From: Deltaproteobacteria bacterium
GTDB lineage: Bacteria > Desulfobacterota > Dissulfuribacteria > Dissulfuribacterales > QOAL01
Assembly (NCBI GenBank): GCA_015493475.1
Contig: WGDC01000089.1
Coordinates: 18,784-82,783, forward strand
Direction: 5' to 3'
Length of the DNA: 64,000 nt
In this document: positions 18,889-27,321 of the stretch, one piece after another
How positions within the stretch are numbered: position 1 is the first letter of the stretch
Layout: every line of letters begins with the position of its first letter
Notes under the pieces: model-generated
The model's input: only the letters and a program-made list of their open reading frames with translations
Databases searched by the model: none
Told to the model about the DNA's origin: nothing
Program-made: the position numbers and the translations under genes

Positions 18889-19501
18889 AAAAGCCCTTTG
18901 GCTTCTGATACCAACCCTCTTGTACGGCTGCGCGGATAACGGCTACTTTTTCCCAGATTCTACCCATGAGGAAACAATCAGGCCCCATGCCCGGCTCAAT
19001 GTCTATGTCATGCCGAAAACATACCTCAATCTTTCAAACAAGAAGGTACTCATGATCCCGGCCTTCATGGCGGGGAACCAGGAGGAAATATGGGGCCAGT
19101 CCGTCACAAGCCTCGTTAGGTCAATACTTCTTCAGGAAAACGTGTTTGGCACCCTTGCCCTTAACCCCAACAATCACCTAGATAAGCATGACATGCTGAG
19201 AATAGCGCAGGAAAAGGGATACGATTACGTGCTTGAAATCATCCTGCCTGGCATCATCGAGCCTGCTGGGGATTCATCTGGATGGGTCGGCATGAACTTT
19301 TACATTGTAAGCACGAAAAAAGGATATTCCTTATGGCAGATATATGGCGAGACCCAGCTCTTGCCAAGGCCGACATTCCATGGCTTTTTCCAAAAGGAAG
19401 ACTACGTCCCGGCACCAACTGTTGGGCAGGGGATAGAGGCCATTACCAGGGCAGCAGCTAACATAATGAAACATCCAACTCGGCGGCGGGCCGAAAGTTA
19501 A
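18869..19501 (+). CDS. Lipoprotein of unknown function
   Basis: A 210-aa protein with a short lipoprotein signal (LIPTLLYGC, Cys at about residue 21). Segments such as KKVLMIPAFMAGNQEEIWGQSVTS and AQEKGYDYVLEIILPG suggest an alpha/beta fold loosely like the FlgO or GNA1162-type lipoproteins, but the conserved DLNNLxRTSxFGR block is absent. It closes the five-gene exported cluster and overlaps the convergent aroB gene by 4 nt. Function not known. Confidence 0.7.
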   Translation: MTLNLFRKALWLLIPTLLYGCADNGYFFPDSTHEETIRPHARLNVYVMPKTYLNLSNKKVLMIPAFMAGNQEEIWGQSVTSLVRSILLQENVFGTLALNPNNHLDKHDMLRIAQEKGYDYVLEIILPGIIEPAGDSSGWVGMNFYIVSTKKGYSLWQIYGETQLLPRPTFHGFFQKEDYVPAPTVGQGIEAITRAAANIMKHPTRRRAES

Positions 19502-20649
19502 CCCCGGCTATCCCTTATTGCCTTAAGCACCTCCTCCTCGGTGACATCGTCCGCTATTACCGTATCTCCTATTCCCTTGACAAGCACGAAGTGCACCCTG
19601 CCATCCCTGACCTTCTTGTCCCTTTTGAGATTTTCCATGACCTCCTCCTCGCCAATACCTTCAGGAATGGTCACGGGCAGCTCAAACCTTTCGAGTACAC
19701 CCAACAGCCTATCAAACTCTGCGCCTGAAAGGAGACCCCTTGACACGGAAATCTTAGACACGGCAGCCATGCCCATAGCCACGGCCTCTCCGTGGGCTAT
19801 AGTATACATGGAGGCCGCCTCAACGGCATGCCCAATAGTGTGGCCAAAATTCAGCACCCGGCGGTATCCACCTTCTCTCTCGTCCTTTGAGACCACCTCT
19901 GCCTTTATCTCGCAGGATCTTCTTACGAGGTAGGCGGTGACGCCGGGTTCGAGATTTATGATATTCCACCAGTCGTCTTCGAGACGCTGAAAGAGTTCCC
20001 TGTCCTTTATCATGCCGTACTTAACAATCTCTGCTATGCCATTTCTGATCTCCTGGCCTGGCAGGGTACAGAGCACACCAATATCGGCAAGCACGAGCCT
20101 TGGCTGGGCAAAGGTCCCAAGCAGGTTCTTCCCCTCCGGAAGGTCTACCCCGGTCTTGCCGCCAACAGAGCTATCCACCTGTGCAAGATAGGTGGTGGGG
20201 AGCTGGATAAAATCCACGCCCCTCATGTAGATGGAGGCAAGAAAACCGCAGATATCACCGGTAACGCCTCCGCCGAGGGCCACTATGAGACTGTTCCTGT
20301 CTGCTCCGAGCCCAACTAGAGACCTCGAAAGAGAAACCACCGTGTCCATGTTCTTGGACTGCTCGCCTGCCTCGAAGGACAGCAGTTGAGTGTGGCCGAA
20401 ACCCTGCTGTTTTAATAAGGATATGAGATCATGCCCGACAAGATCCCCCGCATTCGTATCCGTGATTACAAAGGGACCTGTAAACTCACCGAGTTCCCTT
20501 AAATAAGCCGGGGTTTCAAGTAAGAGCCCAGGCCCGATGCGGATGTCGTAACTCCTCTGTCCAAGCGGAACACGCACCCTTTCCCACACGTGCTCTATTT
20601 CCGATTCGCAAACCTTGTTACACTTGCCAAAACCTGCTGTATGTTCCAT
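19498..20649 (-). CDS. aroB: 3-dehydroquinate synthase
   Basis: NAD- and metal-dependent cyclisation of DAHP to 3-dehydroquinate. The 383-aa protein has EAGEQSKN, VALGGGVTGDICGFLASIYMRG, PTTYLAQVDSSVGGKTGVD, the Lys-containing GIAEIVKYGMI and the metal-binding RRVLNFGHTIGHAVEA plus HGEAVAMGM. It is separated from the main aro operon by about 10 kb and on the opposite strand. About 20 N-terminal residues precede the usual start region, so a later start is possible. It overlaps the convergent lipoprotein gene by 4 nt. Confidence 0.95.
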   Translation of the reverse strand: MEHTAGFGKCNKVCESEIEHVWERVRVPLGQRSYDIRIGPGLLLETPAYLRELGEFTGPFVITDTNAGDLVGHDLISLLKQQGFGHTQLLSFEAGEQSKNMDTVVSLSRSLVGLGADRNSLIVALGGGVTGDICGFLASIYMRGVDFIQLPTTYLAQVDSSVGGKTGVDLPEGKNLLGTFAQPRLVLADIGVLCTLPGQEIRNGIAEIVKYGMIKDRELFQRLEDDWWNIINLEPGVTAYLVRRSCEIKAEVVSKDEREGGYRRVLNFGHTIGHAVEAASMYTIAHGEAVAMGMAAVSKISVSRGLLSGAEFDRLLGVLERFELPVTIPEGIGEEEVMENLKRDKKVRDGRVHFVLVKGIGDTVIADDVTEEEVLKAIRDSRG

Positions 20650-20670
20650 GAAGTTAGGGTCCCCTGTTTT

Positions 20671-21111
20671 TCATATGATGGATAGAAGCCTGGCCCTTAT
20701 CTGCTGGGCTGGAGCCGCTCCCACCATGGTATCAGACAGCTTGCCATTTTTAAAGAAAAGCAAAGTGGGTATACTCCTGATCTGGTACCTCTCGGCAACT
20801 TGCGGATTTTCATCAATGTTCAGCTTGCCTACCAGGACACTTGCGCCGAACTCCCTTGCGAGGTCCTCGATTACCGGGCCCACCATCCTGCATGGTCCAC
20901 ACCAGGGTGCCCAGCAGTCAACCAGGGCGGCCCTTGCTGCGCCAACTATGGAATCGAAGTTTGAATCGTTTAGAATCACCGGCCCGCTTTCACGATGATA
21001 AGGCAAGAGTGTTTTGCACCGCCCGCACCTCGGCCCTAGGGAAAGCTTATCCACTGGTACCCTGTTTTTAACTCCGCACGAAGGACATCTGATAATGGTA
21101 AAATCCGCCAT
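20671..21111 (-). CDS. trxC: Thioredoxin 2 (TrxC-like) with N-terminal zinc ribbon
   Basis: A 146-aa cytoplasmic disulfide reductase. An N-terminal zinc-finger segment has Cys pairs in RCPSCGVKNRVP and RCGRCKTLLP. A thioredoxin domain follows, with the active site DCWAPWCGPCRMVGPV and cis-Pro in IRSIPTLLFFKNG. The start is ATG at 21111, supported by ATAAGGAGG just upstream; the open frame runs 38 codons further but is not needed. It lies 22 nt upstream of aroB on the same strand. The zinc ribbon is typical of TrxC/Trx2, associated with oxidative-stress tolerance. Confidence 0.9.
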   Translation of the reverse strand: MADFTIIRCPSCGVKNRVPVDKLSLGPRCGRCKTLLPYHRESGPVILNDSNFDSIVGAARAALVDCWAPWCGPCRMVGPVIEDLAREFGASVLVGKLNIDENPQVAERYQIRSIPTLLFFKNGKLSDTMVGAAPAQQIRARLLSII

Positions 21112-21308
21112 TCCTGCCTCCTTATCTGAAAATATATGGAAAAGATAGGACAGAGAAATGCAAAGGCAAGCCTCGGGGACCGCTCCAAAGCACAAAGGCG
21201 CAAACATTGACCTGTAAGGCCACAAGCAAGTATCCTTCAGGCGAAGAAATTAACCAGGTCCTTCCTGAACTTGCCATAATCTTGGAAAAAAGTTAATCTT
21301 CAAAAGAT

Positions 21309-22349
21309 ATGGGCAAGAACAACGGAGCAGAGGCAGAAGCGCCATCTAACACGTCCATTGCAAGGCACATAAGGAGGCTTTCCAACAGGGAAAGGCTCAG
21401 GAAATTCCTGGCCCTTTTCAAACGTGAGGATTCCGTACTCATAGTCATTGTCGCTGATCCCGATTCCATGGCCTCCGCATTTGCGGTAAAAAGGCTCCTT
21501 AGCCGGAGGGTGAGTGAGGTCACCATCGTACACCCAAACCAGATTAAGCGTCTAAATAACATTGCAATGAGGGATATACTAAAGATTCCCCTTCAGCCAT
21601 TGAGGGGAACCAGGAGGGAGGAATACACTAAGTTTGTGCTCCTCGATTCCCAGCCTCCCCACAGGCCCGAATTTAACAACATTAAATTCGACGCCGTCAT
21701 CGACCATCACCCTATCACAGAGGGCTGGAACGCGCCATTTATAGACGTAAGGGAAGAGTACGGTGCCAACTGCACCATGCTTGCGGAGTACCTGAAGTCC
21801 GCCAGGATAAAACCTGCCGCGGCCCTTGCCACGGCCATGTTTTACGGTATCAAGGTTGACACCCATAATTTTACTCAAAAGGCTACTCCGGCGGATATCC
21901 TTTGTTTCCAGCATCTTTTCAAAAGAATAAACAAGTACTGGCTGAACAAGATAGAACAGTCTGACATAAGAAAGGCGGAGATAAAATATTTCAGGTCTGC
22001 CTTTGCCAATCTGAAGGTAAGAAAAAACAGGATTTACGTCCATATAGGACGCATCTCAAATCCTGACATACTGGTGGTAGTTGCGGATTTCCTAACCCAT
22101 GTCCACGATATTGGCTGGGTGATCGTTTCCGGCCAGGTCGGGGAGAAGCTCATCGTCATATTCAGATGTGACGGCTACAAGAAAAACGCTGGAAAGCTGG
22201 CCGAGCACGTCTTTGGCGCCTACGGGCCTGCGGGAGGGCACAAGGAAAGCGCAAGGGCAGAAGTCCCGGTCCGGAACCTTCCTAAAAAAATCGCCATGGG
22301 CTTCGATACCCACCGGCTCATGAGACTTTTTACCAAACACTTGGATTAA
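21309..22349 (+). CDS. DHH/DHHA1-family phosphoesterase
   Basis: A 346-aa protein of the DHH superfamily. The N-terminal metal-binding motifs are VADPDSMASAFAVKRLL (degenerate form of the usual D-x-D-S motif), FVLLDSQP and AVIDHHP. The C-terminal DHHA1 part ends in GPAGGHKESARAEVP, the family's GGH signature. Relatives include NrnA-type oligoribonucleases and c-di-AMP or pAp phosphatases. Because the window also encodes a CdaA cyclase, a role in c-di-AMP or pApA turnover is possible but unproven. It lies 22 nt upstream of the GlgC-like gene. Confidence 0.85.
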   Translation: MGKNNGAEAEAPSNTSIARHIRRLSNRERLRKFLALFKREDSVLIVIVADPDSMASAFAVKRLLSRRVSEVTIVHPNQIKRLNNIAMRDILKIPLQPLRGTRREEYTKFVLLDSQPPHRPEFNNIKFDAVIDHHPITEGWNAPFIDVREEYGANCTMLAEYLKSARIKPAAALATAMFYGIKVDTHNFTQKATPADILCFQHLFKRINKYWLNKIEQSDIRKAEIKYFRSAFANLKVRKNRIYVHIGRISNPDILVVVADFLTHVHDIGWVIVSGQVGEKLIVIFRCDGYKKNAGKLAEHVFGAYGPAGGHKESARAEVPVRNLPKKIAMGFDTHRLMRLFTKHLD

Positions 22350-22371
22350 GAAACGGGGTGATGGCTTACAG

Positions 22372-23628
22372 ATGAATAGGACGTTGGCCATGATACTGGC
22401 TGGGGGCAGGGTGAACGAACTCGGGATATTGACGTTTCTCCGGCCCAAGTCCACAGTCCCTTTTGGAAGCCTGTACAGATTCATCGACTTTCCCTTGAGC
22501 AATCTCATGTGCTCCAGCATCCAGAGGGTAGGCATCCTGAGCCAGTACCGTTCAAGCTCCCTAGTTGAACACATAGGGACAGGGGCATCCTGGGACATGA
22601 TAGGCCGACACCGGGGGATCACCATCCTGCCTCCCTTCAAGGCACTCCATGCCTCCGATTGGTACAAGGGCACGGCAGACGCCGTTTACCAGAACATGGA
22701 CTTCATATCCTCCTATCTTCCGGAATACGTCTTGGTCCTTTCCGGTGACCATGTTTACAACATGGATTACAACGACCTTATATGCTTTCACAGGGACATG
22801 AACGCAGAAGTGACCGCCGCTTTCGTAAACGTGCCCGTGCCTGGCTGCTCAAGATTCGGCCTCGGTAAAATAGCCCACGACGATCAAAGGGGCGGCAGGC
22901 TCATAGATTATGCTGAAAAACCCGAAAAACCCATTTCCACGTGGGCGTCCATGACCATTTATCTGTTCAATTACCGCGTACTGATAGAAGTGCTTGAAGA
23001 CAACGCCACAGCAGAATCCCACGAGTTCGGCAGGGATATAATTCCTGCGCTGATCCATTCCCGCAGGATCTTTGGATACAAGTTCCATGGATATTGGGCA
23101 TATTGCAGAACCATCGAAGAATACTGGAAGGCGAACATGGATCTTCTCGGCAGCCATCCGAGGATCGATCTTTCGAGGTGGTGTCTGAGAACAAACCTGG
23201 ACCACGAAGCCATAAGGGACAGGGGACCAGCCATTATCGGCGCAGACCCTGAGCGCTGCGGAGTAATCTCGGATAGCCGTTTCTATCACGGGGTAAGGGT
23301 GGAAGGCGAAGTGAAAAGATCCATACTATTTCCAGGTGTACACGTGGGTGAAGGCGCCGTAGTCAAGGATTCCGTACTATTTTTCGATACCCAGATTGGA
23401 CCAGGAGCAAATGTCAAGAGAACGGTCACGGACATCGGTGTCAGCATAGGCAAGGACTGTATTGTAGGCAAAAAGGACGGTGGAATTGTGACAATCGGTA
23501 TGCACGCCCAGGTACCCCAGGGGACAACCATAGGAGAGGGTTCAAGCATCCATCCCAAGATGATCGCGCCTTATTTTACCCAAAAACGCTATGAAAGGAA
23601 TTCCGCAATCAACTTGGATGACAAATGA
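22372..23628 (+). CDS. glgC: GlgC-like glucose-1-phosphate adenylyltransferase
   Basis: A 418-aa sugar nucleotidyltransferase with N-terminal ILAGGRVNELGILTFLRPKSTVPFG, then YRFIDFPLSNLMCSSI, GTADAVYQNMDFI, VLSGDHVYNMDY and a C-terminal left-handed beta-helix (hexapeptide) domain. It would make ADP-glucose for glycogen. In typical GlgC the first motif reads GGRGxxLxPLT with a basic residue; here GGRV and GIL replace parts of it, so regulation or nucleotide choice may differ. No glgA, glgB or glgP is nearby. Its 3' end overlaps the convergent GGDEF gene by 20 nt. Confidence 0.8.
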   Translation: MNRTLAMILAGGRVNELGILTFLRPKSTVPFGSLYRFIDFPLSNLMCSSIQRVGILSQYRSSSLVEHIGTGASWDMIGRHRGITILPPFKALHASDWYKGTADAVYQNMDFISSYLPEYVLVLSGDHVYNMDYNDLICFHRDMNAEVTAAFVNVPVPGCSRFGLGKIAHDDQRGGRLIDYAEKPEKPISTWASMTIYLFNYRVLIEVLEDNATAESHEFGRDIIPALIHSRRIFGYKFHGYWAYCRTIEEYWKANMDLLGSHPRIDLSRWCLRTNLDHEAIRDRGPAIIGADPERCGVISDSRFYHGVRVEGEVKRSILFPGVHVGEGAVVKDSVLFFDTQIGPGANVKRTVTDIGVSIGKDCIVGKKDGGIVTIGMHAQVPQGTTIGEGSSIHPKMIAPYFTQKRYERNSAINLDDK

Positions 23629-24619
23629 TACAGTTACGCCCAGCCTTCTTGGCGAGATAGAGCATCTCGTCCGCTTCGGAAATAACCGATTTTACATCCA
23701 TTTCACAATTCCCCTGGGACAGGCCGAAGGAGGCAGAAATCCTTATGCGCAGCATGCCACCCATGGCCACGAAGGTGGCTTGAGATAGCCTTTGCCTGAG
23801 CCTATCGACTTCCACCTGGACAGAGCCTGCATCAAAGCCCTTGACAATTACGGTAAACTCGTCACCTCCATACCTGTAAACAGCGCCTGTTTTGGAAAAA
23901 TGATCCTTGAGGATGGCAGCGAACTGTTTCAGGACCGCATCGCCCACCGGGTGGCCATGACGGTCGTTTATGTCCTTGAAATTATCAATATCAGCGATAA
24001 CGATTGAATAGACTGCATTCTGCTGAGTTGCGACGAAACCTGACAGCTTCTTAAGATCCCGTTCCCACGCTCTCCTGTTCAACACGCCTGTAAGTGGATC
24101 CTCGTGTACCTTCTGAACGAGTGCCTGGAGCATTTCCTGCTGCCGGTCTATCTCGTCAATAACACGGGAAAGCTCCTCCACGAACCCCTGACCGCAATCC
24201 TTGAAAGAAACCGCAGAATCCACTATCGCCTTGAAACCGCGGCTGTCAAATAGCTTGAGTTGGCTGTTCAGGGCCTCAAGATGATGTTCCATGTGACCGA
24301 GTTCCCTGCGCGCCTCCTGATCAAAATCCCGGAGGATGAGCTTTGCCTCGCCTATACGCTCGCTGGCCTGTAAAATGGCGGTCTTAATGGTATAGGCCTG
24401 TCTGTCGCTGTCGACCCTTGCCATGTCAAGAACATCTTCCTTGCCAAGGTGCAGGGCCGCCTGTTCAAACTCCCGCTCGTAGCAGCGTGGCAGTGGCGGC
24501 GTATTGCTGCCCACCAGGTTGTGGAGGCATAAGCGGGCAACCTCGCATATATCCATCAGGGTATCTTTCCATTTTTTGTCCTGGTTCTCTATCTTATAAG
24601 CGAGCTGGCTCCTGTTCAT
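23609..24619 (-). CDS. GGDEF-domain diguanylate cyclase
   Basis: About 336 aa from ATG 24619; an ATG at 24688 would add 23 residues. The N-terminal 160 residues are helical with no recognised sensor and contain a coiled-coil-like stretch before the cyclase. The GGDEF domain has DPLTGVLNRRAWERDL, VIADIDNFKDINDRHGHPVGD and the intact active site YRYGGDEF. Activity making c-di-GMP is therefore expected. No RxxD inhibitory site is evident before the signature, and no transmembrane segment is seen, so it is a cytoplasmic enzyme. Confidence 0.88.
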   Translation of the reverse strand: MNRSQLAYKIENQDKKWKDTLMDICEVARLCLHNLVGSNTPPLPRCYEREFEQAALHLGKEDVLDMARVDSDRQAYTIKTAILQASERIGEAKLILRDFDQEARRELGHMEHHLEALNSQLKLFDSRGFKAIVDSAVSFKDCGQGFVEELSRVIDEIDRQQEMLQALVQKVHEDPLTGVLNRRAWERDLKKLSGFVATQQNAVYSIVIADIDNFKDINDRHGHPVGDAVLKQFAAILKDHFSKTGAVYRYGGDEFTVIVKGFDAGSVQVEVDRLRQRLSQATFVAMGGMLRIRISASFGLSQGNCEMDVKSVISEADEMLYLAKKAGRNCIICHPS

Positions 24620-24710
24620 TTCCACAATTCCCCTATCAGATACGATTTTCGTGATAGGCCCGCAGAAGTACCGGCTAGCAGATTGCATAAATCATGTTTT
24701 GCAGCCCGGA

Positions 24711-25769
24711 CTATACGAGGGAACGCCAGTACCTCTTTTGAATGCTAAGGGCGCTGTCAAGACCTTTTGTAGATACATCGGATTTTTCCAGCTCTCCAAT
24801 AACACTTTTTTCCTTTTTTTGCTCTTTTCGCCCCATTACTCTTAAAACTGCGGCTACCCCTTCACCAAGCCCGGCAAGATCGTACCCCCCTTCGAGGCAG
24901 AAAAGCAACCGACCGCCGCAGAGTTTCCTTGCAAGTCCCAGAAGCTTTGAGGACAGGAAAGAAAAACCATTAATGGTCACCTGCATTCCACCGAGGGGAT
25001 CATGCCAGTAGATATCGAAACCCGCCGAGCAAAGTATGGCCTCCGGCCTGTACTCCTCGGCGACGGGGGCAAGCAGCCTGTTATAGACAGCGGCAAACTC
25101 CCTGTCGCCAGCCCCTATAGACATGGGACAATTGACGGTGAAACCCTCCCCCCTTCCCTCTCCACATTCGTCCGCCGCACCAGTTCCTGGATAGTATGGA
25201 TATTGGTGGGTGGAAAAGTACAGGACAGAATCTTCCTCGTAAAAACTATGCTGGGTCCCGTTGCCATGGTGAAGATCCCAGTCAACTATCATTACCCTCT
25301 TGCATCCTAGCCTCCTCAGGCAGTAATGGGCACCAAGGGCCACGTTATTAAAGAGACAAAAGCCCATGGCGTGATCGATTTCCGCGTGATGGCCTGGGGG
25401 CCTTATGAGGGCGAAACCGCCGGAGGATTTACCGGAAAAGATGGAATCCAGGGCCTCGAACACCCCTCCAACGGCAAAACGGGCCGCCTCCCAAGATTTC
25501 TCGGAGGTAGCCGTATCAGGATCAAGCTGGTAATGCAGGAGCCCGGCAGTCCTTGCTATCCGTTCCACATAGGTCCTGGAATGATTCCAGCAAAGCTCCT
25601 GCTTTGTGGCTGGCCGTGGCCTGGCGACCCGGTAAATTTGATTTACGTCCTCCTCTTCAATCCTCTTATAGATTGCTTGCAGACGCTGGGGAGATTCCGG
25701 ATGGCCGAAACCGGGATCGTGTTCCAGAAAAATTTTGTCCTTTATCACTACGGCAGGCATTTCTTGCAT
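24711..25769 (-). CDS. Histone deacetylase family (AcuC/HdaH-like) zinc hydrolase
   Basis: About 352 aa with class II-type HDAC motifs: DPGFGHPESPQRLQAIY, LIRPPGHHAEIDHAMGFCLFNNVA, the zinc site VDWDLHHGNGTQ, LYFSTHQYPYYPGTG, SAGFDIYWHDPLGGMQ and CLEGGYDL. Bacterial members deacetylate acetyl-lysine, acetylpolyamines or similar amides; the substrate here is unknown. ATG 25769 is chosen because AAGGGG lies 8 nt upstream, and residues upstream are not conserved. The start overlaps the end of the nuclease lipoprotein gene by about 22 nt. Confidence 0.9.
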   Translation of the reverse strand: MQEMPAVVIKDKIFLEHDPGFGHPESPQRLQAIYKRIEEEDVNQIYRVARPRPATKQELCWNHSRTYVERIARTAGLLHYQLDPDTATSEKSWEAARFAVGGVFEALDSIFSGKSSGGFALIRPPGHHAEIDHAMGFCLFNNVALGAHYCLRRLGCKRVMIVDWDLHHGNGTQHSFYEEDSVLYFSTHQYPYYPGTGAADECGEGRGEGFTVNCPMSIGAGDREFAAVYNRLLAPVAEEYRPEAILCSAGFDIYWHDPLGGMQVTINGFSFLSSKLLGLARKLCGGRLLFCLEGGYDLAGLGEGVAAVLRVMGRKEQKKEKSVIGELEKSDVSTKGLDSALSIQKRYWRSLV

Positions 25770-26404
25770 CGGCAGTACCCCTTCAGGAAGGCATCTTCTC
25801 TCTTGTAAAAAATTACCTTGTTCTGCGGTGAAATACTCTTTCCAAACGGACACCAAGGCCGGTGAAACCGCAATGACCTCTTGTTCCCTATGTAATAAGG
25901 CTCCAAGGTTGTAAACCTTATGCCCCAAATACCCTTTTTGAGCATTATAGCACTTCTCTGGGCAGAAAGAAGTCGTTTTGCGTACGTGTCCGGGCGTGCA
26001 AAAAAACAGACGTGAGCAAGCCCGTTTTTAACAAGGAGCTCGCTTACAAGTTTTCCGTTCAACAGGAAGACATGGGCAAGCAACCTGCCAAACCTGTCAT
26101 GAGACCTTTTCAGTGGCACCAGGATCTCTATGGTCTTTCCCTCTACAAGACTCCGGTTGAACCGTGCAGCAGCCTCTCCGAGAGGCTCTCCCTCAGCATC
26201 CCCGTGGCGGATTTCCGGGGCGTTTATCTCTAAGTACCTCACCTTCCTGCCGTCTGACAGAACGATAGTGTCGCCGTCGATTACATGCCTGCAAAATACA
26301 CGCTGGCGCCGGGCATCGCCTCTCGATGCGCAGCCAAGCAACAACGCCGCAAAAAAAAGCATGAGCCATGACAGTCTACCTGTCCTGCGGGAAGAAGAAG
26401 CCAC
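25748..26404 (-). CDS. Lipoprotein with thermonuclease domain and C-terminal Ada-like zinc motif
   Basis: A 218-aa protein. A lipobox (FFAALLLGC, Cys near 25) precedes an SNase-like domain: HVIDGDTIVLSDGRKVRYLEINAPE, then SHDRFGRLLAHVFL and ELLVKNGLAHV. The Asp/Arg pattern of staphylococcal nuclease is recognisable. The last 40 residues, HRPWCPFGKSI through GYCRCKKCLP, resemble the Ada metal-binding domain with four Cys. It lies between purC and the deacetylase gene on the minus strand, starting 6 nt after purC. Presumably it acts on nucleic acid outside the cytoplasm. Confidence 0.82.
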   Translation of the reverse strand: MASSSRRTGRLSWLMLFFAALLLGCASRGDARRQRVFCRHVIDGDTIVLSDGRKVRYLEINAPEIRHGDAEGEPLGEAAARFNRSLVEGKTIEILVPLKRSHDRFGRLLAHVFLLNGKLVSELLVKNGLAHVCFFARPDTYAKRLLSAQRSAIMLKKGIWGIRFTTLEPYYIGNKRSLRFHRPWCPFGKSISPQNKVIFYKREDAFLKGYCRCKKCLP

Positions 26405-26410
26405 TTACAA

Positions 26411-27307
26411 TCACCGGCCCTTTAGCTCTTTACCAGTGATACGCCTGTACGCCTCGAGGTAACGCTTGCGGGTCTTTTCTATAATGTCTTCGGGAAGACT
26501 TGGTGCTGGCGGCCTTTTGTTCCATCCTATGGATTCCAGGTAATCCCTGACGAACTGCTTATCAAAACTTGGCTGTGGACCTCCTGGCCTGTAGGAATCG
26601 ACAGGCCAGAATCTTGACGAGTCTGGAGTAAGCACCTCGTCGATGAGGCAAAGAACCCCGTCTATAAAACCAAACTCGAACTTGGTATCCGCGATAATTA
26701 TTCCCCTTGTCAGGGCATAGTCCGCCGCGTCCTTGTATATTGAAAGGCTGATCTTCCTGGCCCTCTCGGCGGTGCTCCTGCCCACGATCTCGCACGCCCT
26801 TTCAAAATCTATATTCTCATCGTGCTGACCAACATCTGCTTTGGTAGATGGAGTAAATATAGGCTCTGGGAGTTTTGCCGACTCCTCCATCCCTTCAGGA
26901 AGCCTGATACCACAAACTGTTCCTGTACGCTGATACTCCTTCCACCCCGAACCACTAATATATCCCCTCACAATGCATTCCATTGCTATGGGCCTGGCCT
27001 TTTTCACTATGACGCTTCTGCCTTCGAGCAGTTCCCGGTAGGGCGCAAGCTCAGCAGGAAACCTTGCCGCATCCGATTCAATAATATGATTGGGCACCAT
27101 ACGCCTTAACCTTTCGAACCAGAAAAGCGATATCTCGGTAAGTACCTTTCCCTTGTCGGGAACAGGCTCCCCGAACACGACATCAAAGGCGGAAAGGCGA
27201 TCCGTGGCCACCATGAGAATGTTGTCTCCGCACCTGTACAGGTCACGGACCTTCCCCCTATGAACCAGTTCAAGCCCCTTAATGTCCGTTTTGTAAACTG
27301 CCTCCAC
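26411..27307 (-). CDS. purC: Phosphoribosylaminoimidazole-succinocarboxamide synthase
   Basis: SAICAR synthetase of purine biosynthesis, about 298 aa. Motifs are [63 protein letters not shown] and [12 protein letters not shown] place the start at GTG 27307, which has AAAGGAGG 6 nt upstream; the in-frame ATG at 27346 is further from the conserved domain and lacks such a site. The gene follows the Fe-S membrane protein by 14 nt and is the only purine gene in the window. Confidence 0.94.
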   Translation of the reverse strand: MEAVYKTDIKGLELVHRGKVRDLYRCGDNILMVATDRLSAFDVVFGEPVPDKGKVLTEISLFWFERLRRMVPNHIIESDAARFPAELAPYRELLEGRSVIVKKARPIAMECIVRGYISGSGWKEYQRTGTVCGIRLPEGMEESAKLPEPIFTPSTKADVGQHDENIDFERACEIVGRSTAERARKISLSIYKDAADYALTRGIIIADTKFEFGFIDGVLCLIDEVLTPDSSRFWPVDSYRPGGPQPSFDKQFVRDYLESIGWNKRPPAPSLPEDIIEKTRKRYLEAYRRITGKELKGR

Positions 27308-27321
27308 GATATCTCCTCCTT

